A stretch of 64,000 nt of DNA from Coprococcus ammoniilyticus (GCF_025567345.1 NZ_JAOQJS010000004.1:356734-420733); one strand, 5' to 3'; shown: positions 1 through 8,952, counted from the first letter of the stretch. Numbers and translations are program-made. Notes: generated from the sequence alone by a model not told the origin.

Positions 1-986
1 TCATCTAATCCAATTGCCGTAAGAGTAGAAGATGGAGTTAAGTCACCTGATGTACATGCAGAACCAGTTGATACCTGTATATCTGCTATGTCTAATAATA
101 TCATCAATGACTCACCCTCAATGCCTTCGAAACAGACATATAGATTGTGTGGTAAACGATCTTTAATATTCGTACCAATAATATGTGAGTCTGCTATATT
201 ATTAATAATGAAATCATAAACATAATCTCTACTATCAGATGTAACAGAAGAGTAGTTATAATTCTCAACTGCTTTCCCCAGTGCAGCAATACCTATTACA
301 TTTTCAGTGCCACTAAATAATCCCTGCTCTTGTGAGCCATATATAAGCGGTTCTAATTCAATTGATGATTTCTTATATAGAACACCAGTACCTTTTAATG
401 CTCCAAGTTTATGTGCAGAGAATCCTAAACCATCAACATTCAGTCTCTTTACGTCAACGGGAATTTGACTGATAGATCCTGTGCAATCAACATAAACAAT
501 AGCATTGTACAAGTGGCATATATTAATAACCTGTTGTACATCCTGAATTGTTCCTATCTCAGAATTGGCGTATTCTATAATAACAAGTTTTTTCATAGGG
601 TTCATAGACAAACACTCTTTGAGATCTTGAAAATCAATTTTTCCTGTATGATCAACTCTAAGAGGACATTTATATTTGAGAGAATCTACACATTTTAATA
701 CTGATTTGTGAGATGTAGGAGAGTATAAAACCATACAATGATGTTTATTTGTATAACCTTTAATAAATAACGTGTTATTGGCTGAACCGCCTGATGTAAA
801 TATAATATCTTTAGAATCTGCATTAATGAATTTTGCTACATTATTTCTTGCAGTAGTAATAATTTTCTTTGCCTCAACACCCGATTGGTACATTGACGAT
901 GGATTCTGATATGTATCCAAAAGAGATACTATATAATCTTTAACTTGTGGGGTTAGTGGGGTAGTGGCTGCGTAATCAAGATACAT
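1..986 (-). CDS. Cysteine desulfurase, IscS/NifS-like (3' end outside window)
   Basis: Class V PLP aminotransferase that takes sulfur from cysteine. Translating the minus strand from the ATG at 986 gives MYLDYAATTPLT at the N-terminus, the PLP-lysine motif SAHKLGALKGTG in the middle, and the sulfur-accepting cysteine in STGSACTSGDL near the window edge. About 328 codons are present, so only roughly 50 residues are missing. The start is preceded by AGGTGG and lies 8 bases after the stop of the next gene, so it belongs to the phage late transcript. A sulfur-mobilising enzyme in a virion-gene operon is unusual. It could feed tRNA thiolation or DNA phosphorothioation, but no partner for either is visible. 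Confidence 0.9.
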   Translation of the reverse strand, partial: MYLDYAATTPLTPQVKDYIVSLLDTYQNPSSMYQSGVEAKKIITTARNNVAKFINADSKDIIFTSGGSANNTLFIKGYTNKHHCMVLYSPTSHKSVLKCVDSLKYKCPLRVDHTGKIDFQDLKECLSMNPMKKLVIIEYANSEIGTIQDVQQVINICHLYNAIVYVDCTGSISQIPVDVKRLNVDGLGFSAHKLGALKGTGVLYKKSSIELEPLIYGSQEQGLFSGTENVIGIAALGKAVENYNYSSVTSDSRDYVYDFIINNIADSHIIGTNIKDRLPHNLYVCFEGIEGESLMILLDIADIQVSTGSACTSGDLTPSSTLTAIGLD

Positions 987-994
987 ACAACCAC

Positions 995-1192
995 CTACCC
1001 TTTATATTTTTCTGAAGCATACATTTCTGATAAAGCGTCCCAAAGTCGCTTTTCTTTTTTATATTTCCATACTGAAATATCATCATCATTTGTATAAACC
1101 CATGTATATCTAATCCCTTTAGATTTTAAAAACAAAACTTCATCTAAAAATGATGTAGCATATTCTTTGTCCCATTTATTTTTCTTTTCCAT
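995..1192 (-). CDS. Small phage protein of unknown function
   Basis: 65 codons, charged and aromatic (many Lys, Asp, Trp), with no membrane segment. I do not recognise a family. I take the ATG at 1192 rather than the upstream TTG; neither has a strong ribosome binding site, but the leader carries TTAGTTGA, seen before several other genes of this phage. It sits between a zinc-binding gene and the cysteine desulfurase in the same minus-strand unit, with an 8-base gap to the desulfurase start, so it is probably co-translated. Real by context and codon pattern; function open. Confidence 0.6.
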   Translation of the reverse strand: MEKKNKWDKEYATSFLDEVLFLKSKGIRYTWVYTNDDDISVWKYKKEKRLWDALSEMYASEKYKG

Positions 1193-1265
1193 AATTTTCA
1201 ACTAATCGTAAAAAAATGGGATACATTAAATCCACAAATTGTATAGTGGTAACGTATCCCATTCT

Positions 1266-1589
1266 CTATCCAATCTGCTCACTTTCTTGTTTATTCTCTC
1301 TTTTAACTATTTTTCGTGATGTTTTATAATTTATCTGTTTAACATCTCTTTTATAATCTTTTACCTGTGCTGTATCAGAATTGTGATTTGCACCTGCTTT
1401 GTCAGTAATAGGTTCAGAATGATCTGATGGTGTTCTTTCAGCAAGGACTTTTGCTAAATACTTTTGTCCACACTCATATGAACAAGCTACCTTACGCCAA
1501 TGGAACACCTTGTCATCTGTTTCACAATCAGAACACGGGGTATACATTTTTCCGCAAATTTTACACGGTTTTTGTACTTTATAACTCAT
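1266..1589 (-). CDS. Small zinc-ribbon phage protein
   Basis: 107 residues. The N-terminal half carries two Cys pairs, CKICGKMYTPCSDC, then a third Cys pair around CSYEC, which together look like a zinc ribbon. The C-terminal 50 residues are polar and basic, probably disordered. A good ribosome binding site (AAGGATGG) precedes the ATG. It lies directly after the tail-tube-like gene in the late operon. Zinc ribbons of this sort occur in small phage regulators and in tail-assembly accessory proteins; the sequence does not decide between them. Confidence 0.7.
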   Translation of the reverse strand: MSYKVQKPCKICGKMYTPCSDCETDDKVFHWRKVACSYECGQKYLAKVLAERTPSDHSEPITDKAGANHNSDTAQVKDYKRDVKQINYKTSRKIVKRENKQESEQIG

Positions 1590-1648
1590 ATTTCACCATC
1601 CTTTTTTATATCGAGAAGAGAGGAGTATAATACTCCCCTCAAAACGAT

Positions 1649-2422
1649 TTAGTATACGATGAAATCCCAAAGAGCTGTTGAACCAGAACATCCACCAGCC
1701 AAAGATTCAGCCTCGATAGCATGAACAGTTGGATCTCCACCCATTGATAACTCAAACTCACCATTAAAATCTGCTCGATTAATAATGAACTGACCGTGAT
1801 ATACATTGTCGCACACATCCTGACATGTTACATCAATATACATCTTCAGAACCTTGCTATAATGTTCTGAATCATTTGAAATCTTAGCGGCTGTAACTTC
1901 CTCATCATAGAATACTGCGATCTCAGTTCCGTCAGGAATATCACCAGCAAAAAATGTCAATTCCTTCTCGGAATATGCAAACTGACCAGTAGCATCTGCT
2001 GTAGCATTCTGCTCATAAGACTTTCCAAGTGAGCCTGATGGATTTTTTATGTATGCATATCCAATTTCTGCTCCTGTTGTTCCAACAGGTGTGCCTGTAA
2101 GTGTTGCTTTATTGCTCTTAACAACAACAATTTCTGGCTTTCTAACCTTGAACTTACCCTGTTCAACCGTAGAACCTGTCTGTGCTGCCAAAGCACCTCC
2201 GACCAGTACACCATTTGTTGCAGATACTGTAACTCCCTTATTCTTTTTCAATGAACCAATCTTACGTCCACCTCTACCTGTAATATCAGATTTTTCCTGT
2301 GTATTGTTGATAGATCCTTCCTGAATTTCATCCATGATAAATTCAAGCTGATCAGCATTATTAAAACATGTAATCTGATCAATCTCAGTAATACTAAGCT
2401 TATTGATATCAATCTCTGCCAT
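1649..2422 (-). CDS. Putative major tail (tube-like) protein
   Basis: 257 residues. The N-terminus is short and acidic (MAEIDINKLSITEID). A Gly-rich linker (TGRGGRKIG) follows, then a beta-rich body with repeated Thr/Gly/Val strands resembling tail-tube or Ig-like structural proteins. A cysteine-containing C-terminal segment ends in WDFIVY. Its place after the head-tail connector genes, the strong AAGGAGG site and its own intergenic spacing suggest an abundant structural protein, most likely the major tail protein. I see no diagnostic motif, so the call rests on position, length and composition. It could instead be a head fibre or a second decoration protein. Confidence 0.55.
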   Translation of the reverse strand: MAEIDINKLSITEIDQITCFNNADQLEFIMDEIQEGSINNTQEKSDITGRGGRKIGSLKKNKGVTVSATNGVLVGGALAAQTGSTVEQGKFKVRKPEIVVVKSNKATLTGTPVGTTGAEIGYAYIKNPSGSLGKSYEQNATADATGQFAYSEKELTFFAGDIPDGTEIAVFYDEEVTAAKISNDSEHYSKVLKMYIDVTCQDVCDNVYHGQFIINRADFNGEFELSMGGDPTVHAIEAESLAGGCSGSTALWDFIVY

Positions 2423-2482
2423 AAATATTTCCTCCTTAAAATAAATATAAAAATAAGACCTCTAATATAGAGATCTTGTTTA

Positions 2483-3253
2483 CTAATTTTGAATCCATGA
2501 TAGACTTGATTTATCTACCATTTTTGTAGGATCGACTGTTCCTGCATATACACCAATCATAGTGTTATCAAATGTGATGCTTGTTCTAATTTGTTGTACA
2601 CTTTGATTGAATTTATAAATAGACAAATCCATTACATCTTCATAGTTGTATTTAAATTCTGGTCGATTTACCAATGCAATTACCATTTTTTCGAAGTATT
2701 TATTATATGGTTTATTGGCATTTCGCCGCAATTTTCTTTTTTCTTTTTTTAATAAATATGCTTTTGCCTCTGCATTTCCGGCTTTACAATGTACTTCTTC
2801 GATATTGTTTATTTTACGAATTGTTTTTGCTATATTGGCATATAGTAATTCATCAATGATATAGTCATTACCTAACTCTGGGTTAAACAACACTGTTGTA
2901 TTATTGAAATCATTAGGTATGATCGAATATCCTTGTGTTTTTAAGTCTCCAAACACTAAAGACAAATCATTGGTCGAATTTAAGATAAACATTAAAGAAA
3001 AGAATTGATAATCAGATAATGTCTCATAGTCAATACCCATATCATCTAATTGTGCCATATACTGATATGGTGTAGATGTTAACGCAGTGACTAAGCCTAA
3101 ATAGAATTGTTCATGATCTAATATTTCACGAACTGTAGGTATGTTGATATAAAGATTTTCATTCAGATAAATTCTGTTTGCGTTAAGCCAACTTTGCCCA
3201 CTATCATAAAAAATCTTTTTTTCGGGTATTTGTTGAATTGAGTTATTTACCAT
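2483..3253 (-). CDS. Phage structural/connector-region protein, unknown
   Basis: 256 residues, rich in Asn, Tyr and Ile, without membrane segments. It has a basic stretch near residue 175 (KKEKRKLRRNANKPY). It overlaps the preceding gene by 11 bases, which points to translational coupling within the late operon. It stands between the connector genes and the tail-tube-like gene, where completion and tail-assembly proteins are usually encoded. I do not recognise the family from sequence, so only the general role in virion assembly is inferred. Confidence 0.6.
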   Translation of the reverse strand: MVNNSIQQIPEKKIFYDSGQSWLNANRIYLNENLYINIPTVREILDHEQFYLGLVTALTSTPYQYMAQLDDMGIDYETLSDYQFFSLMFILNSTNDLSLVFGDLKTQGYSIIPNDFNNTTVLFNPELGNDYIIDELLYANIAKTIRKINNIEEVHCKAGNAEAKAYLLKKEKRKLRRNANKPYNKYFEKMVIALVNRPEFKYNYEDVMDLSIYKFNQSVQQIRTSITFDNTMIGVYAGTVDPTKMVDKSSLSWIQN

Positions 3254-3749
3254 ATCTCAACCCGTTATTAAAATCTTTAACGATAAATTTTAATAATCTT
3301 CCTTTAAATTTATGCTGTGGAGAATATGGAGTGTTACTTACTAATTGTAAAGTACCACCAATTCCTAAAACATCATGTTCACTAAAAATATTATCTAATT
3401 CGCAAACAACCTTGTCATACCATAAATAATCAGTTCCATGTTCTGAGTATCTAATTACATCTTTGTGAGATAGTATAAAAAAATATACAGCTAAGTCCTT
3501 ATATACATTGTTTCGTGGATCAATTGTTGCGCTGATTTCAAAATTAATATACCTTTTTGTTTCATCTATTGTCTCTGGGACGAATTCATGTGGGTATACA
3601 CAATGAAAAAGCATATCACTTTCTGGGTCATCTGAATTTTCCTTACCTAATAATTGAATCAACTTGGAGGAATCGATGATAGCATCACAAATTTTTCTCC
3701 GATATTCAATAATTTCATAACTTCTTGATTTGCCCAATAACATCACCAT
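3243..3749 (-). CDS. Putative head-tail completion protein
   Basis: 168 residues, mixed alpha/beta, beginning near ATGGTGATG, where either the first ATG or the third codon (ATG at 3743) could start. Its length and position resemble the tail-terminator/completion proteins of long-tailed phages: it comes after the connector gene at 3751-4785 and before the tail genes. The gap to the upstream stop is 1 base and it overlaps the downstream gene, a pattern typical of stoichiometrically coupled connector proteins. No motif fixes the assignment. Confidence 0.55.
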   Translation of the reverse strand: MVMLLGKSRSYEIIEYRRKICDAIIDSSKLIQLLGKENSDDPESDMLFHCVYPHEFVPETIDETKRYINFEISATIDPRNNVYKDLAVYFFILSHKDVIRYSEHGTDYLWYDKVVCELDNIFSEHDVLGIGGTLQLVSNTPYSPQHKFKGRLLKFIVKDFNNGLRYGK

Positions 3750-3750
3750 C

Positions 3751-4785
3751 CTAATACTTTTCGATTATCTGAATTGTTTTTTCAGCCAAAACACTACCAT
3801 CCGAATTAACAACCTGTAAAATAAAAGACTCATTAATAAATGAGTCATCATTTGGTACTGTGATTTTTATTTTTGTTTCAGATTTTTGTATGCAATCTTG
3901 AGAGATATCCATTTGCATTTTGACGTTCCATTCCCAATCGGGATTATTGATTTGATTTCCATGTGCATCTTTAAACTCAACACTCCATACTTTAGATCTT
4001 CCAATCCTAATTGAATCAGTTCCAGTAATTAAAATGATTGTTTCATCTACTGAATCGGTAGTAGAAGTCGTTGAAATATAATCACAGATACGCAATTCTT
4101 GGTTGTCTTTTTCATTATTTAATTCATCTTTATCCGCTATAAAGCTCAATATACTTCCATGAATATCATCACCATAATCATATAGAACGTCATCACTTCG
4201 AGTCAGTTTAAAAACTTTTCTCGGATTTGTATTATGTTTGTCAATAAACACACGTTTTCCCTCTAATTCAAGCACTTCCTCATCATATGTAATTTTGACT
4301 GTATAATTATTCGAGGTCAGGATAAGAACATTGTTACCTGTTTCACCGACATCATACTTGGATGCAGACTGAATATTACACCAACGCTCAATAATATTCC
4401 CATTATTATTTTGCCAACGGAGCTTATAATGGCAAAGGCACATAGTCGCTTTTTCATATATACCTTGAGTACCTGGATATCCATCTATTAGCCAATATCT
4501 ACCTTCGAACAGAACATACATTCCTGCCTTGACAGTTTTTGGAGTAAATAATCCTATACGTTCCATAGATTTTAACTGTGTATCCCCTGTATTGCCCTGT
4601 ACAATGCAACGAACTTCTTTTGATTCAGACAAATCATGGTTATATACAATAACGGTCGTAGCTATATTTGTTTCTAATACTTCAGAAAAAGCATCATCCT
4701 TATAATCCGTAAAACCTTCATTTTCATACCCACCAATACTATTTGGTTTGGTAGGAGAGGAGAGTAAATACCATTCTTGTGCCAT
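3751..4785 (-). CDS. Putative head-tail connector protein with C-terminal Ig-like domain
   Basis: 344 residues. The N-terminal 130 residues look like a beta-barrel neck or stopper-type domain (around GLFTPKTVKAGMYVLFEGRYW). The C-terminal 90 residues have the strand pattern of an Ig-like fold (TDSIRIGRSKVWSVEF then DWEWNVKMQMD). Ig-like additions are common on exposed phage structural proteins and often bind carbohydrate weakly. It starts at an ATG behind AAGGGGG and follows the 131-aa connector gene by 9 bases. The role is inferred from position. Confidence 0.55.
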   Translation of the reverse strand: MAQEWYLLSSPTKPNSIGGYENEGFTDYKDDAFSEVLETNIATTVIVYNHDLSESKEVRCIVQGNTGDTQLKSMERIGLFTPKTVKAGMYVLFEGRYWLIDGYPGTQGIYEKATMCLCHYKLRWQNNNGNIIERWCNIQSASKYDVGETGNNVLILTSNNYTVKITYDEEVLELEGKRVFIDKHNTNPRKVFKLTRSDDVLYDYGDDIHGSILSFIADKDELNNEKDNQELRICDYISTTSTTDSVDETIILITGTDSIRIGRSKVWSVEFKDAHGNQINNPDWEWNVKMQMDISQDCIQKSETKIKITVPNDDSFINESFILQVVNSDGSVLAEKTIQIIEKY

Positions 4786-4794
4786 AATACCCCC

Positions 4795-5190
4795 TTAAAT
4801 GAATGCTGTTGGTTTCTGATTTTCGATAAGATCTCTACAGTTTTCTGCAACATAATCAAGATGAGACTTTTCAGATGTTTTTGTTCCATTACTTCCATCA
4901 ATCGATAAGTCCTTCCCAACAATACTAACTCTTTTATTAACCTTTGATACTTGCCTTTCTTGATACAACTCTTTCATAAATGCAGCTAAAGTAGATATTA
5001 CTACATCATCTAAAACGCAATCAAATTGTTCTAATGTGTTATCAAAGAGTAACGGATCTAGTTCTAATGAATATCGACTAATAGCTTTTCTTAACCAAAT
5101 AAGCTCAAGATCAAACGGAATTACCTGTTTATCGGCAAAAGAAGATTCAAAAAAATCAATTACATCTTGTGCCGTTGTCATCTTTTCCAT
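4795..5190 (-). CDS. Putative head-tail connector (adaptor) protein
   Basis: 131 residues, mostly helical by composition, starting MEKMTTAQDVIDFFESS behind TGAGGTG. A small helical protein encoded right after the capsid block, about 130 residues long, fits the adaptor proteins that bind the portal (gp6 of HK97, gp15 of SPP1). Here the order is capsid, a small gene, a 200-aa protein, then this gene, which matches. I see no catalytic residues. The assignment is by length, helicity and gene order. Confidence 0.55.
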   Translation of the reverse strand: MEKMTTAQDVIDFFESSFADKQVIPFDLELIWLRKAISRYSLELDPLLFDNTLEQFDCVLDDVVISTLAAFMKELYQERQVSKVNKRVSIVGKDLSIDGSNGTKTSEKSHLDYVAENCRDLIENQKPTAFI

Positions 5191-5207
5191 GCTATCACCT
5201 CATTGAT

Positions 5208-5810
5208 TTATGGATTAATACCAGTATATTTAACGCAAAAATCTACCTTTTTGTAATCATTGATACCTAATTCCTTGATACATTCAATTAAATATGCTTT
5301 TTCAGCTCTAATCACAACATTATTCATAATTGCCTGTTCAAAGTCGTCCTGTTTTTTATCGAACATCTTTTTAACTGAATTCTTGGTTAAGAATGCCTGC
5401 TTTTTATTTTCATTCGGAATATCAAAACTTAATTCAGATCTTGTAAAATCATCTTCAATATACCATGTAGCATGAGAGCCAAGAGAATCAATACCATTTA
5501 ATAATGTATTACCATTTTGTGCCTGTGCAATAATTTCTTCACGAGAGAGTAACACAGTGCCCTTTGGAGGAATACTAATATCTCCATTGGTCGTGTGCCT
5601 TGGAGCACCAGTAGTCCACGGAGCAATACTTCGTACAGTGACTTTTTTATCAAGACGAGTATCTTCATCTGTAATTGGTTTCTCTATGATTTTTTCCACA
5701 ACCCTTTCCACAGTTTTAACAGGCGTTTCGTCTATTGAAGTATCATTCTCAACTGAAACATTGTCTGTAGATTTTGTGCTATTATCTGTATCCTTCTTTT
5801 TATATGTCAT
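5208..5810 (-). CDS. Phage virion-region protein with acidic repeat-like N-terminus
   Basis: 200 residues. The first 50 are low complexity (KKKDTDNSTKSTDN, then VERVVEKIIEKP) and look disordered or coiled. Residues 55-120 form a compact domain around VRSIAPWTTGAPRH, and the rest is helical and charged. The leader has TAGTTGATAAGGAG before the ATG, a phrase also found before 21137 and 22862. It lies between capsid and connector genes, so a head-associated accessory protein is likely. The family is not recognised. Confidence 0.6.
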   Translation of the reverse strand: MTYKKKDTDNSTKSTDNVSVENDTSIDETPVKTVERVVEKIIEKPITDEDTRLDKKVTVRSIAPWTTGAPRHTTNGDISIPPKGTVLLSREEIIAQAQNGNTLLNGIDSLGSHATWYIEDDFTRSELSFDIPNENKKQAFLTKNSVKKMFDKKQDDFEQAIMNNVVIRAEKAYLIECIKELGINDYKKVDFCVKYTGINP

Positions 5811-5845
5811 AATTTTCTCCTTATCAACTATAAAATTTTTTTCAA

Positions 5846-6025
5846 CTAATATCTGTATTTAATCTCATTATATAAAGCTATAATCTTATCCAACCGTTCA
5901 GATTTTGTAAATATATAATATTTAACTTTTGTTGTTGGATGAATTCCGATATCTATGTAAGGCACATCAAATGCTCTAATAAAATGAGATAGTTTTTTTG
6001 AATAACAATAAAAATTATTGTTCAT
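5846..6025 (-). CDS. DUF5659-like small phage protein
   Basis: 59 residues starting MNNNFYCYSKKL, taken from the ATG at 6025 because GGAGAG lies just upstream; an upstream in-frame ATG would overlap that site. The pattern CYS..L..F....PYI..G.HP.T...YYIF.KS..LD is that of the small DUF5659 proteins found in many Firmicutes phages. A second, more diverged member is at 24776-24952. Function is unknown. It is inserted between the capsid gene and the next head gene in the same orientation. Confidence 0.65.
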   Translation of the reverse strand: MNNNFYCYSKKLSHFIRAFDVPYIDIGIHPTTKVKYYIFTKSERLDKIIALYNEIKYRY

Positions 6026-6083
6026 AGTTCTCTCCATATAACTAAAAATATAGAGGTGGTATTAAACCACCCCTATGTATCCA

Positions 6084-7184
6084 TTAGACTGTTAATGAAT
6101 CAAGATTCTTATCATGAATAAGTCCAATTTCGTATTCTCTATTTGGAGCTACGAGAGCACCAACGGAGAGATCAAAACGAGACATAATCTGACCTGTAGT
6201 TACATCTGTACCTGTAAAGGATGTAAGACCACCACGAGTAACTGTGTAAATAGGAGACTGACCACCAGCAGGAATAACATATCCAAGACCAGCAGGTAAT
6301 ATTGTTTCAAAATTATCTCCGTCTTTGTTAATAGTAGTAAGGTCATACGGATTTGGAAGCTCTGAAAGAACTGATCCATTATACATTCCCATAAGTCCTG
6401 TATCATGAATTTCATCCATTACCTTCTGTGAAATGCCATTAACGGTTGGGGTTGTTCCAGTATATCCTGCAAATGCATTAAACTGTGAAATAAACGCATA
6501 ATCACCTGTAATGGTTGGCTTTCCAAATCGTCTAACATTTGTAATGACCTTATCTACATTTGTCTTTGTAAGACCTGCATCCTCTGCAAAATATTTAACG
6601 CCCTTTGCATTCTTAATGGCATTATAGATTGTTTCAACAACATACTTAGTAGCCTTGTTTCTAATCTGAACTCTTACCTGATCCTGAAGTTCATTTTCAT
6701 CAGTCATATCTCCAACAGCAGCCTTTCTATAGTCAACTGCATAACCACCAGAAATATTAACTGTAGCGATAGGAACTCTCTTCTTTCTGATAACTGGGAA
6801 TGTTACATCCTGTCCAGCAGCCTGAATCTTTGGATCGATATTAGCGAATTCTGGAATTTCAACCTCGCAAGAATCATTAAATCCAATAGCTTTGTAATTA
6901 CCATAAATAGAAAGTAACTTGATTTCTTTCATCAGAACAGGCTCCATTGCGAAACGTCTAATCTCATTAAGTTCAGACATAGCACCCAAATCTCCATTTG
7001 AAGCCTTGGCATTAAGTTCCATAATATATTTAGCAGCGACATCTGCTTTCTTTCCATAAGGAGCTAAATCTTTACCCTGTGCCATAGCAGAAAAGATCTC
7101 TACAACAGGAGAGTTAGCTTTTACCTTACCACTAACAAAATTAGCGTCTTTTCTTTCATTATTTAATTCAAATGTATAAGACAT
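6084..7184 (-). CDS. Major capsid protein
   Basis: 366 residues, starting MSYTFELNNERK behind AAGGAGG. It follows, in transcription order, terminase, portal, protease/scaffold and a small decoration gene, the canonical place for the HK97-fold capsid protein. The N-terminal 90 residues are helical and charged. The central part has the long-helix and P-domain character (around ATKYVVETIYNAIKNAK) and the C-terminal half is beta-rich and Gly/Thr-rich. I see no obvious conserved catalytic motif, as expected for a shell protein. The assignment rests on order, size, composition and its flanking strong ribosome binding sites. Confidence 0.8.
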   Translation of the reverse strand: MSYTFELNNERKDANFVSGKVKANSPVVEIFSAMAQGKDLAPYGKKADVAAKYIMELNAKASNGDLGAMSELNEIRRFAMEPVLMKEIKLLSIYGNYKAIGFNDSCEVEIPEFANIDPKIQAAGQDVTFPVIRKKRVPIATVNISGGYAVDYRKAAVGDMTDENELQDQVRVQIRNKATKYVVETIYNAIKNAKGVKYFAEDAGLTKTNVDKVITNVRRFGKPTITGDYAFISQFNAFAGYTGTTPTVNGISQKVMDEIHDTGLMGMYNGSVLSELPNPYDLTTINKDGDNFETILPAGLGYVIPAGGQSPIYTVTRGGLTSFTGTDVTTGQIMSRFDLSVGALVAPNREYEIGLIHDKNLDSLTV

Positions 7185-7210
7185 ATATAAATCCTCCTTA
7201 AAATTTTTAA

Positions 7211-7636
7211 TTAGGCTGTTGCACCATTAACTAAAACAACAACACCCTGCTTATTACCAATCACGCTCTTAACTTCCAGGTTAAGTTCTGTGGATACTGC
7301 ACTATTAACCTCAAGCGCACCGTCTTTTGTTGCTGTAAGTTTGTCTCCAACAGCTACAGTCTCTGGGAGAGGATAGTCATAAATTTCTAATTCCTTACCT
7401 GCAAGTTTTGTGAGATCAAGAACTCTAACATGCTCACCCTTTGCGATAGGATACTTAGGAAGACCTGAATTGTTTCCTTCCTCTGCCTGCATAATAACTT
7501 TAGTACCATCTTCAGCACTTGAAAAAGAACCAGAACTAACTGTTCCAAAAGAACCATTAAATGTATCTGCACCAGCTACAGCATTCTCAAATGCGTACTT
7601 GTGCTCAATCTGATCAAAATTTCTAAATTTAATCAT
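7211..7636 (-). CDS. Putative capsid decoration / head fibre protein
   Basis: 141 residues from the ATG at 7636, which has AAGGAGG upstream; the longer reading frame start lacks one. The protein begins MIKFRNFDQIEHKY and is Gly/Ser/Ala/Val-rich with beta character. It sits immediately before the capsid gene and after the protease/scaffold gene. Small beta-rich proteins in this place usually stabilise the capsid lattice. There is no specific motif; head fibre or cement protein are the alternatives. Confidence 0.6.
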   Translation of the reverse strand: MIKFRNFDQIEHKYAFENAVAGADTFNGSFGTVSSGSFSSAEDGTKVIMQAEEGNNSGLPKYPIAKGEHVRVLDLTKLAGKELEIYDYPLPETVAVGDKLTATKDGALEVNSAVSTELNLEVKSVIGNKQGVVVLVNGATA

Positions 7637-7725
7637 AGTTTTTAATTCCTCCTTAAAATAAAAATAGCTCAGACACACAAATTGCCTGAGATTAATGGTT
7701 GATTATTCATAATATAAAAAATTCT

Positions 7726-8316
7726 TTAAAAAATATTTGTATCTTCATCATCTATATGAGACTCAGAACAAACCTCTGAAAAAATATCTTCAACAGAACC
7801 ATCGTGAATTGAATTCTGTTCAGCAATCTTTGCATCAGACTCAGCCTTCTTCTGAGATTCAACAATATTCATGCAAATCTTTGATTTAATAGAATTAATT
7901 TCAGATGTGACATTTTCTAAATCTTCCTTCTTTGTAGCTGCGTTGATTTCGGAAGTGAGCTTATCAATATCTTCCTTTGCTATATCCTTCTCATCTTCGT
8001 TGAATTCCCCTAGAGTAGTGTCTAACTCTCTAAGTTTCTCAGCTACTTTTGCTTTTGCAAGCTCCTGTTCAAGAATTTCTCTTTCAGCCCAATATGTTTC
8101 ATAGTCTTTCTTTAACTGATCGAGAGTAGCCTGAATCTGTTCAACAGAAGCATTAAGTTCTGAAATCTTAACATCCTTTTCAGCAAGTTCAGAATTCTTT
8201 GCTTCAATAGTGCTGTTTAATTCTGCAATCTGTGATTCATAAGCCTGTGACTTATCATTTAATTCAGAAATTGTAGAATGAATAGCAGTCTTCATGTCTT
8301 CAATTGTAAATTCCAT
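7726..8316 (-). CDS. Nested in-frame scaffold protein (internal start)
   Basis: Inside the protease-scaffold gene an ATG at 8316 opens MEFTIEDMKTAIHS in the same frame. It is preceded by a perfect AAGGAGG eleven bases upstream, a site that would not be needed inside a single coding region. The product, 196 residues, is exactly the coiled-coil scaffold without the protease. This mirrors C/Nu3 of lambda, where scaffold and protease share a C-terminus. Inferred from the start signal and domain boundary. Confidence 0.6.
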   Translation of the reverse strand: MEFTIEDMKTAIHSTISELNDKSQAYESQIAELNSTIEAKNSELAEKDVKISELNASVEQIQATLDQLKKDYETYWAEREILEQELAKAKVAEKLRELDTTLGEFNEDEKDIAKEDIDKLTSEINAATKKEDLENVTSEINSIKSKICMNIVESQKKAESDAKIAEQNSIHDGSVEDIFSEVCSESHIDDEDTNIF

Positions 8317-8952
8317 TGTTTTTTTGTCCTCCTTATTTTGTTTCTTTTCTGCGACTTCAAGAACAATAGCATCATCATCCGCTGGTGAAACGGATAAGAT
8401 AGCAGATCCAGAAAATACATACCTCATAGGTGATCTAAAAGCTTCCGTAGGTTCTTCTTCCTCAAAAACTATCTTATTATCATTTTCCGGTATACCCATT
8501 ATTTCAATAGAAGTACAAACCTTACCAAGTGCATAATTTTTTCTTACCCACTTCACAAAATTTGGATAGCGTTGTGCATATAAAAAACCACTTCCGACTA
8601 ATACCTCTATATCGTTTCCATCAGCATCTTTTACTGTTTCGATTGATACTTCATTGCAAGTACCAACTACTTCTGAATTTTCAAATATAGGTTCAGGAAG
8701 ACCATCAGAATTAATAATCTGTCCAGTCAAACCATGACCTAACGGGACTTCTTTTGTTTCATCTACAAATTCAGCACAGAACGGCATTCCAATTGCACTT
8801 TCCATGGCAGCTTCGACATATTCTTTCTTCCAATGAAGTCCATTTTTATTTGTATCTTCAGTGTTATCATGGATTTTTAAAAGAGCGACTTTAATAGGGA
8901 CACGACCATTCTTGTTTGATCGCTTTGAAATTTCGAGGATATTTCCTAACAT
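7726..8952 (-). CDS. Fused prohead protease and scaffold protein
   Basis: 408 residues in two parts. Residues 1-205 look like a herpes-assemblin-type prohead protease: a conserved His in PLGHGLTGQI, the nucleophile candidate Ser in GKVCTSIEIMG, and a beta-rich context. Residues 213-370 form a long coiled coil (SELNDKSQAYESQIAELN onward) typical of scaffolds, and the tail is acidic. The order portal, protease-scaffold, decoration, capsid is classical. A strong internal start (see nested feature) probably makes the scaffold alone. Protease identity is by motif and order, not proven. Confidence 0.75.
   Translation of the reverse strand: MLGNILEISKRSNKNGRVPIKVALLKIHDNTEDTNKNGLHWKKEYVEAAMESAIGMPFCAEFVDETKEVPLGHGLTGQIINSDGLPEPIFENSEVVGTCNEVSIETVKDADGNDIEVLVGSGFLYAQRYPNFVKWVRKNYALGKVCTSIEIMGIPENDNKIVFEEEEPTEAFRSPMRYVFSGSAILSVSPADDDAIVLEVAEKKQNKEDKKTMEFTIEDMKTAIHSTISELNDKSQAYESQIAELNSTIEAKNSELAEKDVKISELNASVEQIQATLDQLKKDYETYWAEREILEQELAKAKVAEKLRELDTTLGEFNEDEKDIAKEDIDKLTSEINAATKKEDLENVTSEINSIKSKICMNIVESQKKAESDAKIAEQNSIHDGSVEDIFSEVCSESHIDDEDTNIF

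Noticed and set aside
1278..1290. Similar ATTCTC strings at 1281, 6138, 29647, 31156 and 32258
   Set aside because: They fall within genes and lack the full 11-base motif, so they are coincidental codons.
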